Shown: positions 26,970 through 37,922, counted from the stretch's first letter. The stretch: DNA of 64,000 nt from Gimibacter soli (GCF_028463845.1 NZ_CP116805.1:1488001-1552000), one strand, 5' to 3'. Translations and numbers: made by a program. Notes: a model not told the origin generated them from the letters alone.

Positions 26970-27449
26970 ATGACCAATGTCTATGATTTCGAAATGCCGC
27001 GGCTGAATGGCCAGCCGCAAGCGCTTGCTGATTATCGCGGCAAGGTGCTTCTTATCGTCAACACGGCGTCCAAATGCGGCTTCACGCCGCAATATGAGGG
27101 GCTTGAGAAACTGTATCAGGATTACAAGGATCGCGGCCTTGTGATCCTTGGCTTCCCCTGCAACCAGTTCGGGTCGCAGGAGCCGGGCTCGGAAGACGAT
27201 ATCGGCGAATTCTGCCAGATCAATTATGGCGTCAGCTTCCCGATGTTCTCGAAAATCGATGTGAACGGGCGGGGTGCAGCGCCGCTCTACAAGTTCCTGC
27301 GGAAGGCCCGCAAAGGCTTCCTCGGGTCCGAGCGAATCAAATGGAACTTCACCAAGTTCCTTCTGGACCGCGACGGCAACGTGGTCCGGCGTTTTGCCTC
27401 GATCTCGAAGCCCGAGGCAATCCGGCCCGATATCGAGGCCCTGCTTTAG
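26970..27449 (+). CDS. Glutathione peroxidase family protein, cytosolic
   Basis: Second thiol peroxidase of this family in the window, 159 residues and without a signal peptide, so cytosolic. Catalytic residues are Cys36 (SKCGFTPQ), Gln70 (GSQEPG) and Trp125-Asn126 (WNFTKF); Cys64 and Cys82 could form the resolving disulfide. ATG 26970 has GGGGGA six bases upstream; GTG 26967 is less likely. It complements the exported copy at 8379-8924. Confidence 0.93.
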   Translation: MTNVYDFEMPRLNGQPQALADYRGKVLLIVNTASKCGFTPQYEGLEKLYQDYKDRGLVILGFPCNQFGSQEPGSEDDIGEFCQINYGVSFPMFSKIDVNGRGAAPLYKFLRKARKGFLGSERIKWNFTKFLLDRDGNVVRRFASISKPEAIRPDIEALL

Positions 27450-27507
27450 GGCCCAAAAACCAGACGCCGTTAAGGCGCGTATCCAGCATCACGCCGGGGG
27501 GAGAATG

Positions 27508-29400
27508 ATGGCGAGACGATCGATCACACGGCGCGACTTCCTGAACGGGGTCGCGATCACTGGGGCAGCCTTCGGCCTTGCCCCTGCAGAGGCATTCGCA
27601 AAAGGCCTGATCGCGGGCGATCCCAAATGGGTCTATCCGCCCGAACGCACCGGCATGCGCGGCAGCCATGAAGGCAGCTTCGAGGTCGCCCATGCGATTT
27701 CGTGGGAAGGCAAGGTGTTTGACCGGCCGAAGAAGGCATTGGACCGCCCCTATGACCTGATTGTCGTCGGCGGCGGCATCAGCGGATTGACGACGGCGCG
27801 GCTCGCACGCGACCGGCTGGGCGCCAGTGCGCGCATCCTGATCCTTGATAACCACGATGATTTTGGCGGCCACGCCAAGCGCAACGAGTTTCTGGTGAAG
27901 GGCAAGCGGCTGATCGGTTATGGCGGCAGCCAGTCGATCGACAGCCCCAAAAGCTACAGCCCGGCGGCCCGCGAGTTCATCCAGTCGCTCGGGATCGAGA
28001 CCGAGAAATTCTACCGCTACTACGACCGCTCGTGGGCATCGCGCCGCAACCTTGGCACCGCCACTTACCTTGATAAGGAAACCTACGGCAGCGACCGGCT
28101 GCTGAAGGTGCGCGAGGCTGGCAACTGGGGGCTCGGCTGGTCTTGGTCTACGGAAGAGGAAAAGGCCGAATATGCAGCGCTGATCGACAGCCTGCCGTTC
28201 CCGGCCGAGGAACTTGCCGCATTCCGCCGTCTGGTGCTTGATAAGCCGGACTGGCTGGGTGACATGCCCATCGAGGCGCGGGCTTCTTATCTGAAATCGC
28301 ATTCGCTGCAGTATTGCCTGAAAAACCATGCCGGGATTTCGGACGGCATCTACAGCCTCTTTGGGCGCACGTCGCTGGGCCTTTGGGGGATCGGCTGGGA
28401 TGCCGTGTCGGCGCTTGAAGCCGTGCGCGAGGGGCATTTCGCGACCGAAGGGGTCAAGCTTGACGAAGGCACCTTCGACTATGGCCCGCACGGGGAAGAG
28501 CCCTATATCTTCCACTTCCCGGACGGCAACGCCGGGGTAGCGCGGATGATCGTTGCCGACCTGCTGCCCGATGCACTCCGTGCCGGCAGCATGGAAGAAG
28601 GCGTCGAGGCCCGCGCGCATTATGACAGGCTGGACCGTGCCGAGAATGGCGTGCGCATCCGCCTGCGTTCCACCGCCGTCAATATCGCCAACACGGGCGA
28701 GGGCGCGGAGGTGACCTATGTGCGCGACGGAAGGGCGGAACGGGTGACGGGCGCGAAGGTCATCTTCGCCGGATACGCCCATATCCTGCCTTACATCCTG
28801 CCCGAGCTGCCGGCTGAGCAGATCGAGGCGATCCGCTGGCCCAAGAAAGTGCCGCTTGCCTATATTAATGTGGCGCTCACCAACTGGCATGCCTTTGCCG
28901 AAAACGGTGTCAGTTCCTTCTTCGCGCCGGGCAAGAAACTGCATCAGGCTGCGCTCGATTTCCCGGTCAGCATCGGCAATTACCGTTTTGCCGACAATCC
29001 GGATGATCCGATCATCGCGCACCTCTCGCATGTGCCTTGCGCGCCCGGCATGCCCTCGCGCGACCAGCACGTGGCGGGCCGGCACGAAATGTATGCCATG
29101 ACGTTCGAGGATTATGAGGCCGAGGTCGTGTCGCTCCTCAAGGGCGGGCTTGGCAGCGCCTTCGATGCCGAGCGCGACATTGCCGCCATCACGGTGAACC
29201 GCTGGCCGCACGGCTATGCCTACGAATATAACGAACTGTGGGACGACCCGACCTGGAGCCCGGCCATGGGGCCGCACCTTCGGGCACGCCAGCAGGTCGG
29301 CAATATATCCATCGCGGGGAGCGATGCTTCGGCCTTCGCCTATGTGGACGGGGCCATCGATGCGGCGGTGCGCGCCGTGAGGGAACAATTCGGGGGATAA
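27508..29400 (+). CDS. Tat-exported FAD oxidoreductase, spermidine dehydrogenase-like
   Basis: A 630-residue flavoprotein. The N terminus has a twin-arginine signal (SITRRDFLNG, then a hydrophobic stretch to AEAFA), so it folds with FAD in the cytosol and is exported. FAD binding is shown by LIVVGGGISGL (residues 85-94) and ILILDNHDDFGGHAKRNEF, a combination I associate with the bacterial spermidine dehydrogenase (SpdH) group. The C-terminal ISIAGSDASAFAYVDGAI closes the FAD domain. Polyamine oxidation is therefore plausible but not certain. ATGs at 27505 and 27508 are both in frame. The epoxide-hydrolase-like gene follows after 3 bp, so the two are probably co-expressed. Confidence 0.82.
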   Translation: MARRSITRRDFLNGVAITGAAFGLAPAEAFAKGLIAGDPKWVYPPERTGMRGSHEGSFEVAHAISWEGKVFDRPKKALDRPYDLIVVGGGISGLTTARLARDRLGASARILILDNHDDFGGHAKRNEFLVKGKRLIGYGGSQSIDSPKSYSPAAREFIQSLGIETEKFYRYYDRSWASRRNLGTATYLDKETYGSDRLLKVREAGNWGLGWSWSTEEEKAEYAALIDSLPFPAEELAAFRRLVLDKPDWLGDMPIEARASYLKSHSLQYCLKNHAGISDGIYSLFGRTSLGLWGIGWDAVSALEAVREGHFATEGVKLDEGTFDYGPHGEEPYIFHFPDGNAGVARMIVADLLPDALRAGSMEEGVEARAHYDRLDRAENGVRIRLRSTAVNIANTGEGAEVTYVRDGRAERVTGAKVIFAGYAHILPYILPELPAEQIEAIRWPKKVPLAYINVALTNWHAFAENGVSSFFAPGKKLHQAALDFPVSIGNYRFADNPDDPIIAHLSHVPCAPGMPSRDQHVAGRHEMYAMTFEDYEAEVVSLLKGGLGSAFDAERDIAAITVNRWPHGYAYEYNELWDDPTWSPAMGPHLRARQQVGNISIAGSDASAFAYVDGAIDAAVRAVREQFGG

Positions 29401-29403
29401 GAC

Positions 29404-30405
29404 ATGACAGACTGGCCTGCGCCTGAAACCGTCCGGCTGAAGGATATCGACCTCGCCGTCTATCGCATGGGGCCGAAGGACTGGCGCAGCGCCGGCAAAC
29501 CGCCGGTCTTCTTCCTGCATGGCTTCCCCGAACTTGCCTACAGCTGGCGGAGCCAGATGAAGGCGCTCTCTGCCGCCGGCTATCCCGTTTTCGCACCGGA
29601 CCTGCGCGGTTACGGTGCGTCGGCCAAGCCCGAGGGCCGCGAGAATTACACGATGGCGAAGCTGACGGGTGACGTCCGGGGCTTGCTTGATCATTACGGG
29701 ATCGAAAAGGCCGTTCTGGTGGGCCACGACTGGGGCGCGCTGCTCCTGTGGTCGCTGCCTTTCTATATGCCGGGCCGGGCGCTTGGTTACGCCGGGCTCA
29801 ATGTGCCCCTGATGCCGCATTATCCGGTTGATCCCATCACGCTGTTCCGCCAGCGTTTTGGCGAGGAAATGTATATCGTCCGCTTCCAGGAAGAAGGCGC
29901 GTGTGAGCCGCTTCTGGAAGCCGATGTGCTGAATACCTTCCGCTTCTTCATGCGCAAGCCCGCGCCGACCTCGCGCCGGCCCGATGAAGTACCCTTCTCG
30001 GAAAAGAGCCTCGATCTTCTGACGCTTCTGCAGAAAGGCGCAGATCACTGGGGCGGTGAAGCACTGATGAGCGATGCCGACCTCGCCCCCTATGTGGCGG
30101 CCTACACCGCAGGCGGCTTCAAGGCGCCGATCCACTGGTACCGCAACATGGCCGCCAACTGGCAGGACCAGAAACAGTTTCTGGATGCCGATGGCCTGTT
30201 GCCGAAAGTGCCGGAACCCTGCCTGATGATCACGGCGGAAATGGACCGCGCCTGCCCGCCCGCCCTTGCCGACGGCATGGAAAAGCGGGTGAGCGGCCCC
30301 TATACACGGCTTGACCTGAAAGGGTGCGGCCACTGGAGCCAGCAGGAACGCGCGGACGATGTGAACAGAGCCCTGCTTGACTGGCTGAAAACGTTCACGG
30401 CCTGA
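29404..30405 (+). CDS. Alpha/beta hydrolase, epoxide hydrolase-like
   Basis: A 333-residue alpha/beta-fold hydrolase. HGFPE (39-43) forms the oxyanion hole, the nucleophile is Asp109 in VGHDWGA, and the catalytic His is in GCGHWSQQE near residue 309. An Asp nucleophile with HGFPE/GHDWGA is the epoxide hydrolase or haloalkane dehalogenase pattern; the cap-domain Tyr residues expected for epoxide opening are plausible (PHYPVDP, IHWYRNM). Substrate unknown. It directly follows the exported flavoprotein but has no signal peptide itself. Confidence 0.87.
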   Translation: MTDWPAPETVRLKDIDLAVYRMGPKDWRSAGKPPVFFLHGFPELAYSWRSQMKALSAAGYPVFAPDLRGYGASAKPEGRENYTMAKLTGDVRGLLDHYGIEKAVLVGHDWGALLLWSLPFYMPGRALGYAGLNVPLMPHYPVDPITLFRQRFGEEMYIVRFQEEGACEPLLEADVLNTFRFFMRKPAPTSRRPDEVPFSEKSLDLLTLLQKGADHWGGEALMSDADLAPYVAAYTAGGFKAPIHWYRNMAANWQDQKQFLDADGLLPKVPEPCLMITAEMDRACPPALADGMEKRVSGPYTRLDLKGCGHWSQQERADDVNRALLDWLKTFTA

Positions 30406-30415
30406 AGGGGCACCT

Positions 30416-30736
30416 TTACCGCTTCAGGGCCTGATCCAGTTGATCTTCGCATTGCTTGATGGGGAGATCGGGTATTTTGCGAAACTGGTGTGCCTCGCAG
30501 TAGCGACCGTCATCGGGCCTCCGATGGGCATAACTGTATGAGCATTTTCCATCAGCACTGGAATAGGGGATGCTGGCCTCAGCCCGGGCAATATCCTCAT
30601 GCCCGATCGGTGCTGCCAGACAGGCGTCGAAAAGGGACAGCTGGTGCGCGTTATACCGTTCCACCCGTGCTTCATAGCTGACAGAACAGGCCGCGGCCGC
30701 CAATGCCAGCGGCAGGATCAGGAAATGGCGGTGCAT
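30416..30736 (-). CDS. Small hypothetical lipoprotein
   Basis: A 106-residue protein with a signal peptide ending in LAAAAC, a probable lipobox with Cys17. The rest is hydrophilic with four further Cys (about residues 39, 64, 79 and 96), which could form disulfides in the periplasm. GGAGGGCACG before ATG is a strong ribosome site. I do not recognise the family. It is convergent with the hydrolase gene and divergent from the GST gene. Confidence 0.65.
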   Translation of the reverse strand: MHRHFLILPLALAAAACSVSYEARVERYNAHQLSLFDACLAAPIGHEDIARAEASIPYSSADGKCSYSYAHRRPDDGRYCEAHQFRKIPDLPIKQCEDQLDQALKR

Positions 30737-30894
30737 CGTGCCCTCCAGATTGCCTCTGGTTTCATTGTAACAACTTCAGACTGTATTATCACGTTTTTTG
30801 GACGCTGCGGTCCAGCCTTGAGCCTGCGGCGTTTATGGTTGTAAGCTCCCATTCGGCGGTGCTTCGGTGGCCGCGATCAAGGGAGGGAAAATCC

Positions 30895-31566
30895 ATGCAA
30901 CTTTGCGGCCTTAGCCTGTCGCCTTTCTATGAACGCAACCTGATCCTGCTGGACCTCAAGGGGCAGGCGGACAAGGTGGAAACCCCCGGGGTGCCGGGCG
31001 GCTTCAAATCGGAAGAGCATCTGCGCATCTGCCCCACGGGCAAGATTCCGTTCCTGCTGAAAGACGATGGCTCGCAGCTGATCGAAGGCCAGGTGATCGC
31101 CGAGTATCTGGACGGCCTGTTGGACGGGCCAAAGTTGCTGCCGGCGGACCCCGATGCCCGCGCGCAGGTGCAGATGATCTGCCGCGTCGTCGATCTTTAT
31201 ATCGCGGCGGGCATGAGCCCCATGTCGGTCGCTGTGTTCCGCGGTATCCGTGATGATGCCAAGATCGAAAAGGCGAAGGCCGAAGACTTCCCCAAAGCCG
31301 TCAACCTGCTGGGCTGGGCGCTTTCAAAACGCGGCAAACGCGCGGTGGGCGACAGCTGGACGATTGCCGATTGCGCGATGATCCCCATCATGTTCCATTT
31401 CAAAAATGCGGTGGCGCGCTTCGATGTTGATGCGCTGGCGATCAATGCCGATGTCGCCGCCTGGTGGGACAGCGTGAAGGACGAACCCGTGGTGCAGGCG
31501 AGCCATGGCCGCATGCAGAAGGTCTTCGATTTCGTCGTGGCCGCCGCCGCGCGCAAGGCCGGGTGA
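30895..31566 (+). CDS. Glutathione S-transferase family protein
   Basis: A 223-residue GST with an N-terminal thioredoxin-like domain (GLSLSPFYERNLILLDLKG; PTGKIPFLLKDDGSQLIEGQVIAEYL holds the cis-Pro and the Glu-Ser-like glutathione contact) and a C-terminal helical domain with WTIADCAMIPI, the family's N-capping box. The start at 30895 has GGGAGGGAAAA upstream. The following gene, a CENP-V/GFA protein, begins four bases after its stop, so both belong to one thiol-related operon. Substrate unknown. Confidence 0.9.
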   Translation: MQLCGLSLSPFYERNLILLDLKGQADKVETPGVPGGFKSEEHLRICPTGKIPFLLKDDGSQLIEGQVIAEYLDGLLDGPKLLPADPDARAQVQMICRVVDLYIAAGMSPMSVAVFRGIRDDAKIEKAKAEDFPKAVNLLGWALSKRGKRAVGDSWTIADCAMIPIMFHFKNAVARFDVDALAINADVAAWWDSVKDEPVVQASHGRMQKVFDFVVAAAARKAG

Positions 31567-31570
31567 GGGC

Positions 31571-31981
31571 ATGGTGAAACTGACCGGACGCTGCCTTTGC
31601 GGCAATGTGAAGGTGGAAGTGGTGGCCGAACCCCTGTGGGTCGGCCATTGCCACTGCCCCAGCTGCCGCAAGGCGACGTCCGCCGCGTTCGCCACCTATG
31701 CCGGCTTCGCCGCGCATGCCGTGATGTTCAGGGGCAAGGCGCCCAAAAAGGTCGTCTCGTCCCCCGGCGTCATCCGCCGCTTCTGCGCCGATTGCGGCAG
31801 CCCGGTCAGCTTCGAAGGCGAGCGCTGGCCCGGCGAAATCCACCTGCATGTGGGCTTCATGGACGAACCTGAAAAGCTGGTGCCGACCGGCGAGACGTAT
31901 CTTTCAACGCGGCTCTCGTGGGCGCATCTGGAAGCGAAGCTCGACGGGACGGATACTTTTCCGGCGGATCCGCATGGGTGA
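31571..31981 (+). CDS. GFA/CENP-V family zinc protein
   Basis: A 136-residue protein of the glutathione-dependent formaldehyde-activating enzyme (Gfa) family. Zinc ligands are visible in order: Cys8 and Cys10 (CLCG), Cys27, Cys29 and Cys32 (CHCPSC), Cys72 and Cys75 (FCADCG). Most members have no proven activity, and formaldehyde processing should not be assumed. Coupled with the upstream GST gene. Confidence 0.9.
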   Translation: MVKLTGRCLCGNVKVEVVAEPLWVGHCHCPSCRKATSAAFATYAGFAAHAVMFRGKAPKKVVSSPGVIRRFCADCGSPVSFEGERWPGEIHLHVGFMDEPEKLVPTGETYLSTRLSWAHLEAKLDGTDTFPADPHG

Positions 31982-31992
31982 TTTACTGGCTT

Positions 31993-32066
31993 CGTCACCC
32001 CGGACTTGATCTGGGGGCCATGTTTGGTGTGGGCACCGCCGGATACCGGGTCAGGCTGGCACGACT
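31993..32066. repeat. Degenerate copy of the CGTCACCCCGGACTTGATC inverted repeat
   Basis: The left arm CGTCACCCCGGACTTGATC starts at 31993; the right arm read from 32066 on the other strand, GTCGTGCCAGCCTGACCCGG, is a weaker partner. The arm sequences match the element at 14994-15068, so the same repeat family occurs twice in this window. Confidence 0.6.
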
Positions 32067-32115
32067 GGGTTTATTTTCTGCAATGAATATGGCGTGTTTT
32101 GCCTAGAATCTTCCG

Positions 32116-32607
32116 GTGAATAAAATGACCCAAGAGATGCTTACATATAGGAACTGGCGCTTGCTAGTCACGCTACTCTTCTGCACGGCTATGCTAGGCT
32201 TGAGCTTCTACTACATTTACAAGGGGTTTTTTGCGGGCTTGCCTTTGGATGACCCCGCCGTGAAGCACCGTGTTCGAGCGCTCTTCCTTCTTCCGTTGGT
32301 CCTTTTTGGATTAGTGCCTGCCTTGATAAGGTGGTGTCGTCCCGGTCCCGCTTTTCTACTTGATGAAGAGGGGATCATTGGGCTGAGCCTGTCGCGCAAT
32401 CATAAGACCCTATGGGAATCAGTCTGCTCAATCACCGTGGTGGATACGGGTTGGTCAGCGCGCAGGCTGCACTTCGGTCTGAAAGATGGCTCAGAAGCCA
32501 GAATTCAGTCTGCATACTTCACGCCTAGGCAATTCCAGTGCTTTCTCGCCGTCATCGAAGATAAAGCAATGCATAGAAATATTCCTGTGATGCATGATGA
32601 GCGATAG
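32116..32607 (+). CDS. Hypothetical membrane protein with two N-terminal helices
   Basis: About 163 residues: two membrane helices (roughly 15-37 and 55-72) followed by a soluble part (LLDEEGIIGLSLSRNHKTLWESVCSITV) that looks like the PH-like domain of small STM3941-type membrane proteins. Base composition is lower in GC than its neighbours, hinting at transfer. The start is unsure: GTG 32116 or ATG 32125, neither with a strong ribosome site. Function unknown. Confidence 0.6.
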   Translation: MNKMTQEMLTYRNWRLLVTLLFCTAMLGLSFYYIYKGFFAGLPLDDPAVKHRVRALFLLPLVLFGLVPALIRWCRPGPAFLLDEEGIIGLSLSRNHKTLWESVCSITVVDTGWSARRLHFGLKDGSEARIQSAYFTPRQFQCFLAVIEDKAMHRNIPVMHDER

Positions 32608-32641
32608 TTTCGCTCTACTTCTTGCGGCGCGGACGGAAGTT

Positions 32642-33244
32642 TCAAATCCAGCGCCGCACCTTCGCCTTGTAGGCCTTGTAAGCCTCCCCGATATGCGCTT
32701 CGAGAAACGCTTCTTCCATCCGCACCTGGATATTCACGCAGGCTGCCATCAACAGGCTTGTGGCCAGCATCAGCCATGAGGGCATCATGAGGGTGAGGCC
32801 GATCTGATAGACGGCGGTGCCGAGGAAGAAAGGGTTGCGACTGATGGCGTAGGGGCCGCGGTCGACAAGCGCACCGGGTTCGTCTGTCGGGATGCCGATC
32901 CGCCAACTGGTGCTCATTGTCGCCTGTGCCGTCAGTGCGAAGGCGATGCCGCCGGCGGCGATGATGGTGCCGGCCCAGAAAACGCCAGGCACGCTGGCGG
33001 CGTGAATCCAGCCGACAAGGCCGTCAAGCGGCAGGAAAAGGCGGCCGATCACATAAAGTGTGGTGATGAGGCCCGCCATTTTGTACCAGCGGCCGATCTC
33101 CCCCATCGGGCTGTCATCCGACACAAGCCGGTAGGGGTTTACCCCTTGTGTGCGCCGTAGCCATTCCGACCGCCAGATCATGCCGCCGCCCATGGCGACC
33201 ATCAGGCCGACGGGCAGGAGTGTGTGAAGTGTCACGCCGGTCAT
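32642..33244 (-). CDS. Isoprenylcysteine carboxyl methyltransferase (ICMT/PEMT) family membrane protein
   Basis: A 200-residue integral membrane protein with about four helices and the C-terminal signature of the family: [23 protein letters not shown] followed by [24 protein letters not shown]. Members use S-adenosylmethionine to methylate lipids or prenyl-cysteines, and the bacterial substrates are mostly unknown. The GGAGAAGGAT site supports the start at 33244. It is divergent from ettA. Confidence 0.85.
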   Translation of the reverse strand: MTGVTLHTLLPVGLMVAMGGGMIWRSEWLRRTQGVNPYRLVSDDSPMGEIGRWYKMAGLITTLYVIGRLFLPLDGLVGWIHAASVPGVFWAGTIIAAGGIAFALTAQATMSTSWRIGIPTDEPGALVDRGPYAISRNPFFLGTAVYQIGLTLMMPSWLMLATSLLMAACVNIQVRMEEAFLEAHIGEAYKAYKAKVRRWI

Positions 33245-33340
33245 ATCCTTCTCCCCCTCATGTGGGTCCGGTCTTGTGATCCGGCCCGTATTGGGCTAAC
33301 AGAGTGCCAACTTTCCCCTCGAATTCGAAGGACCTTTTCC

Positions 33341-35011
<1,671 letters not shown>

Positions 35012-35035
35012 GCGGACAGGCAACAGTCAAAAAGG

Positions 35036-35061
35036 AAAGGGGCCTTCACGGCCCCTTTTTT
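35036..35061. terminator. Bidirectional intrinsic terminator
   Basis: AAAGGGGCC-TTCAC-GGCCCCTTTTTT forms an eight- to nine-base stem with T-runs on both strands (TTTTTT on plus, TTTCCTTTTT on minus). It lies between the convergent ettA and mlaA genes and touches the mlaA stop. Confidence 0.85.
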
Positions 35062-35837
35062 CATTCTTCCGTTTCGTCGCCTTCAAGCTCGTCAAAGAGA
35101 TCAGGCTCTTCGGTATTCTGCTTGGCCATTTTGCCGTTCAGGATTTCGAACTGGCGGTTCTGCAGCCATGCCGAGCGCATGAAGGTGTAGGAATCGCGTT
35201 CCTGATCCAGCGCCTCGAACGTGCCGGTGGCGCGGTAACGGGCGTCGATCACTTTCAGGCTGAACTGGGTGAGCTGCAGGCCTTCCACATCCATCTTGTC
35301 GAGGCCGATCTCGCCAACGTTGCCGACAAAATCGACACCGAAGCCGAGGCCGTCACGCAGGTTGGAGGGGCCAAGGAAGGGCAGCACAAGGTATGCGCCG
35401 GGCTTCACGCCCCACACGGCGAGCGTCTGGCCGAAATCTTCCTCGTGATATTCAAGGCCGGCGGCGTGGGCCACATCGAAGATGCCGCCAAGGCCGAACA
35501 CCGTGTTCAGGAAGAACCGGTCGAACGTGCCCTTGGCGCGGCCAAACTCACCCTGTAACAGGTCGTTCACGAAAATCCACGGCTGGCGGATGTTCCGGAG
35601 GATATTGGTGATGCCTTCCTTCACCGGCTTCGGCGTGATCGCCGAATAGGTGCTGGAAACAGGGCGCATCACGGCCTTGTCGACGCCCATGTTGAAGGAG
35701 TGAACCTTGCGGTTCCAGCCTTCGTAGGGGTCATCCGGATTGACGACGCCGGACGGCGGCGGCACGCTTGCGCATGCCGACAGCGCCAATAGCGCCAAGC
35801 CCGCCGAGACGGGCCGGATGGGGAAGTTCTTAAGCAT
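35061..35837 (-). CDS. mlaA: MlaA (VacJ) family outer-membrane lipoprotein
   Basis: Removes misplaced phospholipids from the outer leaflet of the outer membrane as part of the Mla pathway. 258 residues with lipobox LSAC (Cys22), then DPYEGWNRKVHSFN, RNIRQPWIFVNDLLQGE and FGLGGIFDVAHAAGL, all MlaA hallmarks. The C-terminal tail is acidic (EEPDLFDELEGDETEE). Other mla genes are not in the window. Confidence 0.93.
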   Translation of the reverse strand: MLKNFPIRPVSAGLALLALSACASVPPPSGVVNPDDPYEGWNRKVHSFNMGVDKAVMRPVSSTYSAITPKPVKEGITNILRNIRQPWIFVNDLLQGEFGRAKGTFDRFFLNTVFGLGGIFDVAHAAGLEYHEEDFGQTLAVWGVKPGAYLVLPFLGPSNLRDGLGFGVDFVGNVGEIGLDKMDVEGLQLTQFSLKVIDARYRATGTFEALDQERDSYTFMRSAWLQNRQFEILNGKMAKQNTEEPDLFDELEGDETEE

Positions 35838-35998
35838 GATCAGTGCACTCTTTCAGGGGATTATGCGCTGCTGATTCAAGATATGGGTCAAGTACCTTTC
35901 GATCCACATACGGTTGTGCACCCGGCGGGTCAAAATATTTTTGTTACAGTCAGCGTCAAGAATTCGTGAGGCAGCATCACCGAAACTCGGCTTTACAA

Positions 35999-36018
35999 AT
36001 ATAAAGATATCTTTATAT
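35999..36018. promoter_or_regulatory. Perfect 20-bp palindrome, candidate SahR operator
   Basis: ATATAAAGATATCTTTATAT is a perfect palindrome centred on GATATC and extends to 26 bp (35996-36021) with one mismatched pair. It lies 33 bp before the start of the ArsR-type regulator that heads the methionine operon, the place expected for an autoregulated operator. Confidence 0.65.
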
Positions 36019-36051
36019 ATGATTGTCATGAGCGGAATTCGGAAGGTTTCG

Positions 36052-36990
36052 ATGGACGATGTGCTGACAATCCTGCGGGCGGCGGGCGAAGCCACAAGGC
36101 TGCGCATCCTTGCCCTTTTGCGTCACGGTGAACTGACCGTGTCGGAAATCGTGCAGGTGCTGGACCAGAGCCAGCCGCGCGTGTCACGCCACCTGAAGCT
36201 TCTGGGCGAAGCTGGCCTCCTGACGCGCGTTCAGGAAGGCACGCTTGTCTTCTATCGCCTCAGTGAAAGCGGCACGGCGGCATCCCTCCTGAGAGCCATG
36301 CTCGCCCCTATCGATGAGGCGGGTGCCGAAGTGGCGGCAGACCTTGAAGCCCTTGCCAATATCCGCGACGAGCGCTTCGCCGAGGCACAGGCCTATTTCC
36401 GCGATAATGCAGCGCGCTGGAACGAAATCCGCTCGCTTTATGTGGCGGAAGCCGAGGTCGAGAAAGCGCTAGTCGAGATGGCAGGCGAGGCGGCCACCGG
36501 CAGTGTACTGGATATCGGCACCGGCACCGGCCGGATGCTCGAGATTTTTGCGCCCAAGGCCGCCCGCGCCGTGGGCATCGATATGAGCCGCGACATGCTG
36601 GCTGTGGCGCGCGGGCAGCTTGCGAACGCGGGCCTCACCGATGCCATCGTCCGGCAGGGCGATATGTATGACCTGCAGCTTGAGGACGGCAGCCGCACGC
36701 TCGTGCTGTTCCATCAGGTGCTGCACTATGCCGACGACCCCGCGCTGGCGCTTCGCGAAGCTGCCCGGGTGCTGGCCCCCGGCGGGCGAGTGCTGGTCGC
36801 CGACTTCGCGCCCCACACAGAAGAATTCTTGCGGACCGAGCATGCGCACCGCCGCCTCGGCTTCGCGGACGACGACATGAAAGCCTGGGGCGCTGCCGCC
36901 GGGCTCATTCCCACCGATATCCGCCATCTGGGCGGCGCCAAACTTGGTGTCACCATCTGGCAATTCGACAAACCGAGGACAGACCTATGA
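36052..36990 (+). CDS. sahR: ArsR-type regulator with SAM-methyltransferase-like domain (SahR-like)
   Basis: Residues 1-75 are an ArsR winged helix (LRAAGEATRLRILALL, then SQPRVSRHLKLLGEAGLL), with none of the Cys metal sites of metal sensors. Residues 125-310 are a class I methyltransferase fold with motif I VLDIGTGTGRM (152-162). In the SahR family this domain senses S-adenosylhomocysteine and the protein represses the SAM-cycle genes. The next genes are metF and split metH, overlapping by ATGA, which fits that role well. ATG 36052 has GGAAGG five bases upstream; an ATG at 36028 is also in frame and would start nearer the palindrome. The symbol is by context, not proven. Confidence 0.78.
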   Translation: MDDVLTILRAAGEATRLRILALLRHGELTVSEIVQVLDQSQPRVSRHLKLLGEAGLLTRVQEGTLVFYRLSESGTAASLLRAMLAPIDEAGAEVAADLEALANIRDERFAEAQAYFRDNAARWNEIRSLYVAEAEVEKALVEMAGEAATGSVLDIGTGTGRMLEIFAPKAARAVGIDMSRDMLAVARGQLANAGLTDAIVRQGDMYDLQLEDGSRTLVLFHQVLHYADDPALALREAARVLAPGGRVLVADFAPHTEEFLRTEHAHRRLGFADDDMKAWGAAAGLIPTDIRHLGGAKLGVTIWQFDKPRTDL

Positions 36991-37922
36991 CCCCGCCCGC
37001 CGACAGCTATGGCCTTGGGCCGCGCCACCGCACTTCGCTTTTCGCGGAAAGCGTGAAGGACGTGCGCATCAGCTTTGAATTCTTCCCCCCGAAGACCGAA
37101 GCGATGGAACGCACCCTCTGGGAAAGCATCAAGACGCTGGAGCCCCTCGATCCGGCCTTCGTCTCCGTCACCTACGGAGCAGGCGGCTCAACGCGCGAGC
37201 GCACCCACAATACGGTGAAGCGTATCCTGACCGATACCGCGCTGAAGCCCGCCGCCCACCTCACTTGCGTGAATGCCACGCGGGAAGAAGTGGACGCCGT
37301 GATCCGCGACTATAAGGAAGCGGGTGTCAATCATATCGTGGCGCTCCGCGGCGATCCGCCGGAAGGCGCCAGGAAATACGAGGCCCATCCGGGTGGCTAT
37401 GCGAATGCGGCAGAACTTGTCGCCGGTATCCGCGCGATCGGGGATTTTGAAATCTCGGTCGGCGCTTACCCCGAAAAGCACCCTGACAGCCCAACGCTGG
37501 CCGCTGACCTTGATAACCTGAAGCGCAAGATCGACGCCGGCGCCACGCGCGCCATCACCCAGTTCTTCTTCGATAGCGAGCAATATTTCCGCTTCCTCGA
37601 TCACTGCCAGTCTTACGGCATTGATGTGCCGATTGTGCCGGGCATCCTGCCGGTGACGAACTTCAAGTCGCTGAAGGGCTTTGCTGGTGCCTGCGGGGCC
37701 AGCGTGCCCGCGTGGCTTGGCGAGCTATTTGAAGGGCTCGACGAACGCCCGCAGACCCGCGCGCTCGTGGCCGCCACCGTCGCCGGCGAACTGTGCCGCC
37801 GCCTTTATGCGGGCGGGGTTCGGGACTTCCATTTCTACACGCTCAACCGGGCGGAACTGACCTTTGCCGTGTGCCATATGCTGGGCCACCGCGCGCCTCT
37901 GCAGCAGGGAGCGACCGCATGA
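36987..37922 (+). CDS. metF: Methylenetetrahydrofolate reductase
   Basis: FAD-dependent reduction of 5,10-methylene-THF to 5-methyl-THF, the methyl donor for methionine synthase. 311 residues with [17 protein letters not shown] (catalytic Glu in FEFFPPK), [16 protein letters not shown] and ITQFFFD signatures of the TIM-barrel. The start ATG overlaps the regulator's stop as ATGA, and its own stop overlaps the next ATG in the same manner, so translation is coupled along the operon. The N terminus (about 25 residues) is longer than in E. coli MetF. Confidence 0.95.
   Translation: MTPPADSYGLGPRHRTSLFAESVKDVRISFEFFPPKTEAMERTLWESIKTLEPLDPAFVSVTYGAGGSTRERTHNTVKRILTDTALKPAAHLTCVNATREEVDAVIRDYKEAGVNHIVALRGDPPEGARKYEAHPGGYANAAELVAGIRAIGDFEISVGAYPEKHPDSPTLAADLDNLKRKIDAGATRAITQFFFDSEQYFRFLDHCQSYGIDVPIVPGILPVTNFKSLKGFAGACGASVPAWLGELFEGLDERPQTRALVAATVAGELCRRLYAGGVRDFHFYTLNRAELTFAVCHMLGHRAPLQQGATA

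Noticed and set aside
27349-30333. A 994-codon open frame on the minus strand.
   Set aside because: It lies fully opposite the flavoprotein and epoxide-hydrolase genes, has low-complexity His/Arg-rich sequence and no family motif; it is an effect of GC-rich codon use on the other strand.
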